From Prunus persica (lineage: Eukaryota > Streptophyta > Magnoliopsida > Rosales > Rosaceae): DNA of 64,000 nt. Positions within the stretch are counted from its first letter, which is position 1; every line of letters starts with the position of its first letter. The position numbers and the translations under genes were made by a program. The notes beneath the pieces were generated by a model that worked only from the letters and a program-made list of their open reading frames with translations, did no database searches and was not told the origin of the DNA. The DNA lies in NCBI RefSeq assembly GCF_000346465.2, contig NC_034012.1, positions 19,517,157 through 19,581,156 on the forward strand. The letters are read 5' to 3'. Of the stretch, positions 35,801-46,236 are shown in pieces.

Positions 35801-36516
35801 NNNNNNNNNNNNNNNNNNNNNNNNNNNNNNNNNNNNNNNNNNNNNNNNNNNNNNNNNNNTCGATGATTGTACTCGAGTTTTTCCCTAATCTGTGAATGTT
35901 GAGAATGCACAGACTGAAAATCTTTGGATAGCCTTGAAGCTACAAAGGCATCCCATTGTGCTTTCTCTATGAATTTATATGTTTCAGGGGGTTGGCTTAA
36001 TTTCTCCCTGTCATTGGTGTATGGAAGGATATAATGCCTCGTTAGTGTAGACTTGAAATCCTTCCATTTTTTGGCAGCAGAAGATAAAACAGAGGTCTTG
36101 CCCCCTTGGCCTACGACAAAAGCCATGTCAACTGCTTCCCAAATCTGCTCCTTTATATCCTTTGGGATTTGGGACCATTTCTTGTCCACAAGTGGGATCC
36201 TGGAGCGTGCCAAGACACCAATATACGACTGCATCTCAATATGTGCTTGGCCAACACCTTTCCCCCTTTTATTGTACTCAACAATTGGCCTCAGTTTCTG
36301 AAGCTTTCTCTTCACAACACGAGGCATTGTGCTCATACCTCGACCAGTCTTTGAATCATCAGAGATTGTTGTCTGGCTGGTTGGTTCTGTCTCAGCAGAT
36401 GATGAAGCAAACTTCATCTTCTTCGAAGACTTCATCTCCTTCGAAGACTTGTCTTGGGGAGCTACCACTCCAAGCTTCTTGGAGCCAGAATCCTTAGTTT
36501 GTTGTTGAGAAACCAT
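32877..36516 (-). pseudogene. CACTA TNPA-like/Ulp1 protease fusion gene, damaged
   Basis: TNPA-type proteins bind the subterminal motifs; many plant CACTA elements fuse them to a Ulp1 (C48) SUMO-protease domain. Predicted exons: 36516-35663 (broken by 100 N), 35196-34588, 34274-34051, 33836-33666, 33322-33154, 32984-32877. Exon 1 has the Transposase_24 part (RGKGVGQAHIEMQSYIGVLA, PLVDKKWSQIPKDIKEQIW). Exon 2 continues it (GSNDVLTMALGPEHPGRVRG) and ends in an E/K-rich stretch. Exons 3-6 are Ulp1: MCSMVGFIDPATVSANSGT, then the Cys motif PSNVECGYYVMRFMRDI. The exon that normally carries the HWVLL/Asp part is absent, and an in-frame TAG lies at 35719-35717. The 5' leader exon ends at a donor at 37203. 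Family call firm; gene non-functional by inference. Confidence 0.82.
35760..35859. other. Assembly gap (100 N)
   Basis: Exactly 100 N, the conventional filler for a gap of unknown size. Reading frame across it cannot be judged. It lies in the TNPA-like exon. Confidence 0.99.
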
Positions 36517-36530
36517 TTTAACAGACAAAA

Positions 36531-37380
36531 CTGCAAGTGAAAATATTTCAGGAAAACATTAAGAACACAAACGACGGTATTAAAAAAATACGACGTATGA
36601 TATGATTTTAGACGACGCAATGAAATAATCTCAGACGTAATAAATGTTTAAAACCATTATTTATATAACGTCGTGGTAAATATGTTCACACGACGTCAAT
36701 AGTAATACACCGTCGTGGTAAAACTATTATTTATATAACGTCGTGGTATTTATGTTCATACGACGTCAATAGTAATACACCGTCGTGGTATTAACATTCA
36801 CACGACGTAAAACAATAAGATATTTTTCGTCTATATTAGATACCAACCCTAGTTTCTTTTTCTTTATATTTTATCAAATAAGGGAAAAACAAAAACCATT
36901 GTTCAGAGAAATCAAACCTGCAATTAAACAAGCATATAAAAAAAGACTATTATTTTAAAAACAACTTTGTCAATTTTCAGACGACGCTAGAGCAACTGAC
37001 GAACCGTCGTGGTCTACCGTCGTCTTATTTAGTTGAGGTAGTTGTCTTCAAAGTTGGAAACTTTCCCTCTTTGTCTGTATATTTTATCAAACTTGGAAAG
37101 AAGTAAAATGATTTTGGCCAGAAAAAAGGTAAAAAGATTTTTCAAACAAAAAACGTATGAGCATGCAAAACAGTAACCAAAATAGTGAAAATGAAAGCTT
37201 ACCTTTTGCGTGCAATGAAAGCAAGAGGAAGATGATCGATGTTTAAGTTCAGAGACGACGAAGAAGACGAGAGGAAGACGATGAGAAACTCTGACAATGC
37301 TCTGACAAGGAAAAAAGACGAAAAGGTTTCTCTGGGAGATTGAAATTTTTAATCGGGTTTGGAAACAGTGCATGTGTAAG
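36531..37380 (-). other. 5' leader exon and intron of the TNPA/Ulp1 gene
   Basis: On the minus strand GCACGCAAAAG|GTAAGC (exon end 37203) is a strong donor, and CACTTGCAG (36539-36531) a good acceptor 14 bases before the ATG. The same donor and acceptor occur in the second CACTA element (62846 and 63703), which supports the model. The intron carries CGTCG motifs. Confidence 0.65.
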
Positions 37381-38180
37381 TCGAAAAGTTGCTCACATAT
37401 AAAACCATTTCAAAAAAATAATACGGCGGTTACATTTAACTACGTCGTTTTTAACTAAAACGACGCAATATTTTTCGTTCGACGTGGAATCATTTCATTT
37501 AACGTCGTTAGGTTTAATATAACCGACGTGGATTTTAATTTTTAAATTATGAATAGAATTTTTTTTCCCGTGACCTTTCAGTTTATTTTTCAATTACAGT
37601 GCGTTATAAATAGAGTTTTTTTTCTGGAGGAAATTTAAAACGAAGGAAATTAATATTCTGGAATATGTAAAGTTTCTTTTTTGGATGACAGATTTAAATA
37701 AAATAAGAATATAAAAACAACGAATGTGTAAGTCAAGTAGACGAAAAGTTGCTTACATATAAAACCATTTCAAAAAAATAATACGGCGGTTACATAAAAC
37801 TACGACGTATAAAGTACAAAATACGACGGTAAATTTAACTTCGGACGTGGTAAATAAATACGACAGTAGTGTTGTAGGTACCGTCGTAGTAAACTCAAAA
37901 ATTAAAGTACATAAGTAATAACTCGCGTCATGGTAGATTATTTAAGACGTCGGGATTATTAATGTACCGACGTGGAGTTCTGTAATATACGTCGGTAATA
38001 CCGACGTTGATTTTACAATTTAAACGGCGGTTTTTTTGGTAAGGACCGCCGTTGTTTTTAAAAATTTATTCTATAAATTTGTCGCTTTCATTCATTTTCG
38101 CGGTTTACATTTAGGGTTCCAAGTTCTTCCTCTCTCAGAGACACTGTCTCTCACATCTCAAAGACAATAATTTGGATGTC

Positions 38181-38552
38181 TTTCTCAAAGAGAAATTGAG
38201 CTTACATGCTAGTTGACAAGAAGAAGCTTGTCAACTAGCCTTCTCACTTCCTTGATCAAGCCTGATAGGACACTTAGTGCTTCTGAATACTCCTTGCTTT
38301 CCATCAAAAGAAATGCAAGCCTGGCCTCCACTCGCTGTCGAAGGAAAGTTCGCTTCTCAGGGAAATCTGAAGATCAGATGTGCCTGATCCTCTGCTTGAT
38401 TTTTTTGACTAAGAAGATCCGTCAGATTTGTGATAGCCTCTTCCTTTATCCGTAGAGCTTCAAGAATGCGATAAAGAATAGAAATGGCTTCAGATGGCCT
38501 CTAAAGCATGAGCAATCGAATCAGTAGTTGCTGGGAGATATGATGAAGACAT
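38181..38552 (-). pseudogene. RPN6: Captured host gene fragment: 26S proteasome subunit RPN6/PSMD11
   Basis: On the minus strand the segment opens with an ATG and MSSSYLPATTDSIAHALEA, the N-terminus of plant RPN6 (26S proteasome non-ATPase regulatory subunit 11). Further matching blocks follow in altered frames: AISILYRILEALRIKEEAIT, NLTDLL, GTSDLQISL, EKRTFLRQRVEARL, LLMESKEYSEALSVLSGLIK, EVRRLVDKLLLV and SKLNFSLR. Relative to the host protein, a stretch after AED and a shorter one after QISL are missing. An 8 bp deletion near the start shifts the frame. RPN6 is a lid scaffold subunit; this copy cannot make it. It lies between the CACTA terminus and the TNPA-like gene, same strand as that gene. 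A related copy sits in the second CACTA element. Confidence 0.85.
38209..38238. repeat. 12 bp perfect hairpin inside the RPN6 fragment
   Basis: CTAGTTGACAAG and its complement CTTGTCAACTAG are separated by six bases. The homologous place in the second element lacks the second arm, so the hairpin arose locally in this copy. Confidence 0.85.
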
Positions 38553-39900
38553 TGTCAATGCTTTTCTCGTCGTCTATATTAAGGTAAGATGGCGGTAGAT
38601 TTATAATTACCGACGTAGATTATTTTGTTAAACGTCGTTAAGTGTAATACAACCGACGTGGATTTTATTTTTAAATTATAAATAGAGTTTTTTTTCCAGA
38701 ATTCTTTCAGTTTTAGTTTTCAATTACAAAGCATGATAAATAGATTTTTCTTTCCAGAGGAAATTTAAAATGAGGGAAATTAATGTTCTAGAATTTGTAA
38801 ACTAACACGACGCAATATTACTAACCCGAGGAAATTATAAATAGATTTTGCTTTCCTGAAGAAATTTTAAATTAATTCAGTTTGAAACAAAACGACGGTT
38901 TTTTGTTATGCCGTCGTTTTTAACTAACACGACAGATTTAAATAAAATAAGAATATAAAAACAACGACTGTTTTTGTACTATTGTCGTCGTTTTTCGTCG
39001 TCTTAAGTAAGACTAAGACGACGTAATATATTTGTTGAGCGACGTTGATTTGTTTTTAAACGTCGTTAGGTATAATATAACCGTCGTTGAAAATTGTCTC
39101 TCTGATTGCAAATTTGCAACGACGTTGATCAACTTCCAAAAAATTGTCTCTCTGATTGCAAATCTGTGTCATCTGTTAAGATTATGATGTGGAACAGAGT
39201 TCCATCTGGTAAGATTTCGTAACCCTTGGGATCTCAGACAAATCTGATTATGTCGGCGGTTTTCTATATAAACCGTCGTGGTTATTTCAATTCTTGTCAT
39301 TAAGTAGATCTACCGACGTAGGATAAGAAAATCAAAGAAAAAAATTGTTAACAAAAATTCTTATTAAGACGACGGTTTAAATTAAAGGTACGACGTATAA
39401 AATGAATAAATACGACGTTAAATTTTATAGTACGATTTAAAGATAACGTCGTAGAACTATACGAGAATGACGTCGATATATTTATATTTTCCGTCGTTGT
39501 AAATTAATTTAATACGGCGATATTTTGTATTTTAAAGCCGTGGATTTGTTTATTATTATACGGCGTCTTATACGAAAACCTCGTCGTGTTATTTTATGAG
39601 TAAAAACGGCGGTTTTTTTTGAAATCGTCGTCTTTACTTTCTACGTCGGTCGATTCATAACTTCTGCCGTTCTTTGTTGGCTTTGATTTTACACTGCGGA
39701 AATCTGTTTCAAATAGACGTCGGTTGTTTAATTAGGTACGTCGTTGTTTTTGAACAGCCATTTGAATCTCCATTTTTTAGTTGTCTAAGGTGGTATTACA
39801 CGACGGTGTTTTTAGAACCGTCGTCTTTTCAAAAACCACGACGGTTTTCACTTAGACCGTCGTTGTTTTCTGGTCGTCTTTTTCACTTTTTGTAGTAGTG

Positions 39901-41808
39901 TGTGAAAGAAAACAATACTTCTATATATAGGCTAGCACGATGTTGGAGTTATATTGGAAACGATGAGCGTTACGCACCATATGACGTAGCATGCAAAAAT
40001 TGTTTGAGTAGAGCAATCATACAACTTCGAAAGCTTTGTGGGATGAGTTCTTTGGTAGAATTGACACGAATTACGCGCTTTATGGGATGAGTTCAAAAGT
40101 TGTTAATAATCCCAAGTTGATTTAGGATAAAGTTCATGTGTTGCTCACCCGCTTAAGTTTTAAAGTTGATAATGGACCGTTGTAGGCTAATGGCAAGATA
40201 AAAATATCACCAAACGGGAAAAATGTTTTTGATATACCGTTGAATGTATTAAGGATCTTTCTGAAGTAAATTGTAAGGAGCGTCTTGATGTTGCAATAAC
40301 TGAACTTCAAGATCGTAGTTATGGAATGAGAGTTGGACATGTTATTTATGGTAGTTGTTACATAAGATTTGAATTTCATCGATTTTACTATTAATTCGTT
40401 TGTTTTGTAGGATGAAATCTTTAAGAATGTCATTCCTAGGGTATGAGATGAGAATTAATGCATACAATCCTAGAGTTTGATGAAAGTAGGGTTGAGCTAG
40501 CTGTTGTCATCATATAAACTCATATAAGGGTTGTTTTGAGCTCAGGCACCACTGAGACAACATGGTTCCTTTCGGTTGAAGATGGCCCAGACGATGGTTA
40601 ATTGCTACTAGTATTGGAGTGATTACTATAGAGATCGCTGAACCTGGACCCTTGTTTAGTAGTGGCTATTTTTATAGGAACTTCTACTATGCAGATTTTA
40701 ATTGAAATGATAATATCTACCGCATAAACCCTAGTTATGTAATATGTATTTATTGCATCGCATGGTTTCCCTATGATTCTTGCATGCTATCTCAATGTTG
40801 GTTGAATGGATAATTCTTTGCCTTTATTTACTTGATTTTTAATTTGAGGGAAGCTAATAATGAGAAGAGAAATTTTTGCATTTGATAATTGAGCGTATAT
40901 AACCATTGGCGGACCTACGAATTTTTCAACGGATGTGCAATTTTTAAAGGTACAAGACTTGATCGATGAATACATTTTTATAAAGATTTGGAATTCTCTC
41001 CAAAAAGAAAAAAAAAAAAAGAAAAAAAAGGAAAAAAAAAAAAAAAGACTTGGTGTGGAGGGGGATGTTTAAAAAAAAATATATGAATTTGATGTTTAAA
41101 GACTTTTTTTTATTTAGCTAAGATGTTTTGTAAGGACTTGAAATGACTCCAAGGAAGACATGACATGACACCGCTTATTGTCATAGTCAGTACTTGCATT
41201 ATGCGAAGACAAATGACTACTTAGACTTCCACATAATGGAGTAATTTTAAAGTCCAGACACATTTTCCACCGTGAAATCGAACGACATTGCATCTAGATC
41301 AACATCATTTCCCATCGTGAAACTAAGAAAACATTCTCTCCCACCAAAACGACTTGACATACTTTGGATTCAAGAGTAATGTTGTCTTGTCTTACAACTT
41401 GGTATGCCAATTAATATGATCAGTAGTGTTAAACCATATTTCAATTTGCAAGCCTAATTGGCAATTCTTACAAGGAAACATCAATTACGTCCCACATTTG
41501 ACATTGAAAATATTACATACGTCAATTACATTTGTTCACCATCAAGAATCTCAGCAAGTGACGCGGTAAGAATTCGTGTTGTTTGCAAATAATCAACTCA
41601 GTTTTTCATTTATGTTTACAATATTACATGATCAGAGAATCTTAGCTATCGTGTCACGTGATGAGTGATGTAGGCACAAATATAAATTACTACGCAGATT
41701 CTTTCTCACAAGGGTTTCCATCGAATTCAATAGTTCCAAGATTTGAAAGACTAATTCAATTATCAAGACAAGTTAACATTTTGGTATCCCCCCACTATGA
41801 AAATTCAA
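39901..41808. other. Right flank of the CACTA element; no gene recognised
   Basis: The first bases, TGT, are the target duplication. Small open frames (for example 39902-40090) have no recognisable domain. An A-rich run lies at about 41005-41047. Confidence 0.5.
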
Positions 41809-41809
41809 G

Positions 41810-42304
41810 TTGCGAATTAGTCAAGTTTGGTTAAGAAAAAATGAAAAGCTTAGGCTACTTGTGAGATCATCAAGGACTTGGTTAAGAATAAATCCAGACA
41901 TTGGGAAGTTGGAGTTATTACAGTCTCTTGATTTATCAAGAAACCATATCGATGGAAGAATTCCAACAAGTCTTTTTCAGATATACGGTCTTGGTGACTT
42001 GGACTTGTCAAACAACAACCTGTCTGGAAATATTCCAATGGGGTCTCAACTCCAAAACTTTGATCCGTCAGCCTTTGCCGAAAACCCTCTGCTTTGTGGA
42101 CTTGCACTTCAAAGGATGTGTGATCAAGAGAAAGAGAAAGGCAGTGTTCAACAAACTGGCTTAGGGAATCAAGACCATGAGGGTGGGCTTGTAACACGTG
42201 GATTTTACATCAGTATGGGGCTAGGATTTGCTTTTGGATTTTGGGGAGTTTCTGGCACATTGATGTTCCACGAGTTCAAGTTCTTCATACTTTGGAAAGA
42301 ATGA
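41810..42304 (+). pseudogene. LRR receptor-like protein, C-terminal fragment
   Basis: The open frame holds the last leucine-rich repeats (SLDLSRNHIDGRIPTSLF, GDLDLSNNNLSGNIPMGSQL), the post-LRR capping motif (FAENPLLCGLAL...C), an acidic linker, one transmembrane segment (FYISMGLGFAFGFWGVSGTL) and a short cytoplasmic tail without kinase. This is the C-terminal architecture of plant cell-surface receptor-like proteins of the Cf/EIX type, used in immunity. The reading frame is open from about 41890 to the stop but everything N-terminal is missing, so this is a truncated relic. Confidence 0.8.
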
Positions 42305-43953
42305 CTCAACCTGAGGCCAGCAATATCATTAGGTAAAGGGTAATTAGTATGATATGTATTCAAAGATTGAATATAACGTTTGAAGTTAGCATGATATGTA
42401 TTCAAAGATTGAATATAACGTTTGAAGTTAACATGATATGTATTCCATTTTCTAGTTGTACAAAAGAAATTAGCGTCATCCTCTTGAATTAACATATGCG
42501 TCGATCATCATATATATATTGTCGCTAAGATTAATTTGGTTTTTGTATTTTATCATCAACAATTGTTTAATATATATTCCACCTTCATGTGGGGTATAGT
42601 TCAGTTGATTGAGCTCTTCCACCTACACCCCCTCTAAATATTGAATGAATATTTTTGTTGAGCTCTTTAGTGTAATGCACTTTTGTGATCGTTGGCTATT
42701 TAGAGAGAGTTTGTTGGGTTAGTATGCCAAAGGTTGATATTGTTAGTATGAAATTTGTATTGTCATTTCCTAGACTCTAGCATAGGTTGAAAATTAGTGT
42801 TTGAAGAATTGTTGCTGGACATTTTGGAACAACTCATTCAACCCCATACATTTGAGGCATGACTTGACTGATATGAGAGACTTGAGTTCAGGTAAATCAT
42901 GACATAATCATGCATTCATTATAGGATTCCTAGTTCGAGTTTTTTTTTCAATCAAGTATTTTTATGTTAATCCTATTTTTAATTGGATTAGATTTTATCT
43001 CTTAAGATTACTTTTCTAGTTGGACTCTATTTTGATTTAAGTTAAAATATTATCTTTTCCTATTATGACTTGCACGTTGAAATCATCTCCTACTTGATTA
43101 GTCTAAAATTCATTTGTTTTAATAGACATTGTTTTAATATTAAAAATTGGTTGGTTGGCGTTTTCACTATGAATCCATATTGAACTAATATTCATGTTTG
43201 AATACTATTTGTGGTCTCCTGTTTGGGGTCTTCACAAGAGTCCAGATTGAGTTAAAAGTTGAGAGTAATAATTGAAGTGGGTTTGGTACTCGGGTGCTAC
43301 CAGCTGACTAGGCATAGGAAGTTTTGAATAAAAGAAGCATGCCTCTCCTTGGTTTTGTGACAGCTTTTGATATTTGTGTGGAGCATATACAATTCTTAGG
43401 AAAAAGTTGCTTTGTATTTGTTTGAGATAAATCATCAAGTGTTCGTTTACTTGGTGATTTATCAAACTGGTGACTCATACGGTTGAGGGCACCAAGATCG
43501 TTGTGACGGTTTTTCTCTGGTGAGCTTGAATCAATCGTGACCAGTATCGGATTCAACATAAGGAGAGTTGGAAGAACTCCGGCGAGCTTGAAGCAATCGT
43601 GACCAGTATTGCGTTCAACATAAGGAGTGTTGAAGATCATCCCGTGACAGAAGTTGAGTTATGAAGAAGTCGGTAAACATTATCTAGAATGTCTAGGATA
43701 AGTGTGTGAGTACTTCTTGTAATCATCGTTCTATAGTGGATTTGTGTTGGACTGAGGAGTTCCGTGGATTTTCCTCAGAGGTGGGGTTTTACCACGTAAA
43801 ATAATTTTCTGCACGTTCTTTTATTTTATGCTCAGCATGTTTCAGGATTGATAAGCCATATCAATCCTACTACCGAAGTTTATTTTTATTTATTTGATTA
43901 TAATCTTAAATTGGCCTATTCACCCCCTTCTAGGCATTTTTAGTCGTCCTACA
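42305..43953 (+). mobile_element. LTR-like insertion between receptor gene fragments
   Basis: The right end (about 43770-43953) has phrases typical of long copia LTR ends: GGTGGGGTTTTACCACGTAA, then CCTATTCACCCCCTTCTAGG, and closes with CCTACA. Leucine-rich-repeat coding sequence resumes at once after it. The left boundary is not clear; near 42712 TTGTTGGGTTAGTATGCC is a candidate start. No coding region is present, so a solo LTR or truncated element is the best reading. Confidence 0.45.
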
Positions 43954-44890
43954 GGTATTTTCAGATATTCCTTTATCTGATCTTATACTAAGGTTGTTCA
44001 TCTTGAAATTGCGGAAGACAATCTAACTGGTTTAATTCCCAATGTTTTTGGAAATATGAGCTCTGTTGCATATCTTGATCTCTCTATTAACCAGATTGAT
44101 GGAGGGAACCCGAATTCGTTTGCCAGGCTATGTAGTTTGCAATCATTGTGGCTTCAAAGAAATCATATGAGTAGACAATTATCCAAGTTTGTTCAAGTAT
44201 TGCCCACATGTGCTCAAAACTCATTAGAGGATTTGAATCTCTCTAAGAATGATCTTGCAGGGTCATTAACTAATCTCTCTAAGAATGCTTTTCATCTTTA
44301 AAATACTTGGATCTTAATACCAATCGATTTAGCCGAAGAATACCTGAAAGTATATGGGGTAACTGTCCCAGCTGGAAACTATCGAATTTAGCAAGAATTC
44401 TTCTAAAGGGATGATTTTTGAAACCCATTTCTCAAAACTCTCCAAATTAAGGTCTTTAGATTTATCCCTTAACTCCCTAGTTTTAAATTTCCATTCTGAT
44501 TGGATTCCTCCTTTCCAACTGAATATCATTATATTAAGCTCCACATTTCCCAAAATGGCTTCAAACTCAAAAAGATGCTTATGAACTTGATATTTCAAAT
44601 GCTGGAATTTCTGATATCCTTCCAAGTTCGTTTTGGAGTATGTGTCGTAACTCCACATTTATTAATCTCTCACACAACCAAATTAGTGAAATATTTGCAA
44701 ATTTGACACTGCATTTTGCATATTCCCCAACTCTATCAAAAGCCTCATATCTGGATCTCTCTAATAATAAAATTTCAGGGTCGCTTTCTTTCTTGTGTGC
44801 AAGTGTAGCTATGAATTTATCGTTTCTTAATCTCTCAAGCAACAGTTTTTTTTGGAGAACTTCCTGATTGCTGGAACCATTGATTCGGAC
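43954..44890 (+). pseudogene. LRR receptor-like protein, middle fragment, multiply frameshifted
   Basis: Several leucine-rich repeats are readable in shifting frames: SSVAYLDLSINQIDGG, LEDLNLSKNDLAGSL, NSTFINLSHNQISEIFANL, KASYLDLSNNKISGSLSFL and LSFLNLSSNSF. They match the interior of Cf/EIX-type receptor-like proteins. Stops and indels are frequent and there is neither start nor transmembrane part. It precedes, on the chromosome, an N-terminal fragment and follows a C-terminal one, so the three are not simply one gene in order. Confidence 0.8.
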
Positions 44891-45186
44891 TTCTCTGATT
44901 AGTATGTATTGATTCCAGCCAGTGTGAATGAAAAAATTTCCCAGCCGAAGCGGACTTGATTTTAATATTTACAGCTGTTCAATATCACTTTTCTACCCCT
45001 AATTTTATGAATTGGACACGCCAACAGAATATTTTTCAGCAAGCGGCTTGTTTTTGTCTATCAAGTCAATCAATATAGTGTGATCCAAACTAATTGAAAA
45101 CTCCAAATTTATTCAATTACTTAAGTCAAGTCAATATCTAGCCACTTAATTGCATCATGAAAATTACAATTAGTGTCTAACTTAAT
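44891..45186. other. Spacer without recognised gene
   Basis: AT-rich DNA; possible decayed receptor gene remnant, but no frame supports it. Confidence 0.4.
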
Positions 45187-45386
45187 TTGTAGCAAGGTTT
45201 GCAAAGGACCCAGTAGTGTAGTGGTTTGGAGCAAATGCTCCCTCCATGAAAAGTCCTCGGTTCGAGTCTTAGCATCCGTATAGTGTGTGAGAGTTTAGTA
45301 TACTATTGCCCCTCTCAATAGGAAGAGTCCTTAAAAAACCAAAAAAAACAAACCAAAAAAAACAAACAAACAAATTGTAGCAAGGT
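45187..45386 (+). mobile_element. tRNA-derived SINE with 12 bp target duplication
   Basis: TTGTAGCAAGGT stands at both edges (45187-45198 and 45375-45386). Between them the 176 bp unit carries a polymerase III box A (TAGTGTAGTGG, about 45213-45223) and box B (GGTTCGAGTCT, about 45260-45270) at tRNA-like spacing. It ends in an A-rich CAAAAAAAACAAACC tail. These are the defining traits of a retroposed SINE. Confidence 0.9.
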
Positions 45387-46236
45387 CAGCTGAGTCGTGG
45401 TCTTTTTCATGTCATGTCTTGTATAAATATATAGCACTGCTTTGGTGTCATTGTGGGAGTATATATTTCACGGGCCAATAAGAAGACGACAAGAAGAAAA
45501 TGAATATTCCTTAGATCAAACTAATTACCCTAATTAATTCCTATTTAATTAGGAAAATTATCTTTGATGTAAGATATGAATATCTCCCTAAATCAAGGAA
45601 TCAATTTCCACCAAATCTCTTGGAGTAATTTCTATCATTTTTTTGGGGAAGAATAATTCTAACTAAATAAGGATTATTCTTTCAAAATCCTAGCACACAA
45701 GGAGGTTATAAATAGATGTAATCTTGGCTAAAAGTCACAAATAATCCATGTAATTTTGTTGAAAGACACCTATGTACCAAGTGTATAGGTATTATATTCT
45801 TCTTTTTTTTTTTTTTTTTTTGGGTACAATTTCACTCAATAAATTGGAAAAATGTTAGCACAAGCCATGGGACATGATTTTGCAGCAAACTTCGAGATAT
45901 GCCCAAAATTCCAGGTTTATTTACAGGGGAAGTTAGCGTTATTCCAACTTACTGGTGAAATTCAATAAGAAAAGACTATAACGTCAATGCACATGATATG
46001 CATGGGGCACAAATGATTTATATACTTATCGATATATATATATATATATATATATAATAGAGCTTGCATTGAGGGATTCCTCAAATAAGTTCATTTGAGG
46101 GACACCCTTATAGATCCCACTCCATATTGTATTTAACTAATTCAAACTATTTATTTTTTATATAATCATTCAAAGATCATCTCTACAAAAAAATCACTTA
46201 AAGCCGATTCATTTGACTACTCAATATCAATAGGAA
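45387..46236. other. No gene; possible LTR remnant and (TA)n microsatellite
   Basis: The stretch around 45540-45780 (GGAGGTTATAAATAGATGTA) recalls a copia LTR promoter region but ends cannot be set. A poly-T run (about 45803-45820) and a TA repeat (46032-46056) are present. Confidence 0.4.

Larger units (their letters stand above)
25176..39900 (-). mobile_element. CACTA (En/Spm) transposon, 14,725 bp, near full length
   Basis: Both ends are canonical: CACTACTACAAAAAAGC at 25176 and, inverted, CACTACAAAAAGTGAAAAAG-like at 39900 (CACTACTACAAAAAGTG on the minus strand). A 3 bp duplication TGT (25173-25175, 39901-39903) proves the boundaries. Two minus-strand genes are present: TNP2 transposase (30095-26745) and a TNPA/Ulp1 fusion (36516-32877). 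Non-coding parts are packed with ACGACG/CGTCG motifs. A captured RPN6 fragment lies at 38552-38181. A 100-N gap interrupts the second gene. With an open TNP2 gene the element could supply transposase, but its second gene is damaged. Confidence 0.95.
37400..39900. repeat. Right subterminal motif-rich region of the CACTA element
   Basis: ACGACGG, CGTCGTT and related hexamers recur up to the terminus, interrupted by the RPN6 fragment. A ~200 bp block (AAATAGAGTTTTTTTTC...GAGGAAATTTAAAA) appears twice, at about 37545-37690 and 38670-38880. Confidence 0.8.

Noticed and set aside
38213..38455. 80-codon open frame on the plus strand, also present at 61941-62186 (minus)
   Set aside because: It is the antisense of the captured RPN6 fragment; conservation between the two copies reflects shared ancestry of the DNA.
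40134..40433. 99-codon minus-strand open frame right of the CACTA element
   Set aside because: No recognisable domain or composition signal; the flanking DNA is AT-rich and noncoding in appearance.
42588..42645. tRNA-like or SINE-like element (GGGGTATAGTTCAGTTGATT)
   Set aside because: A box A-like phrase is present, but no box B at the right distance and no tail or target duplication.
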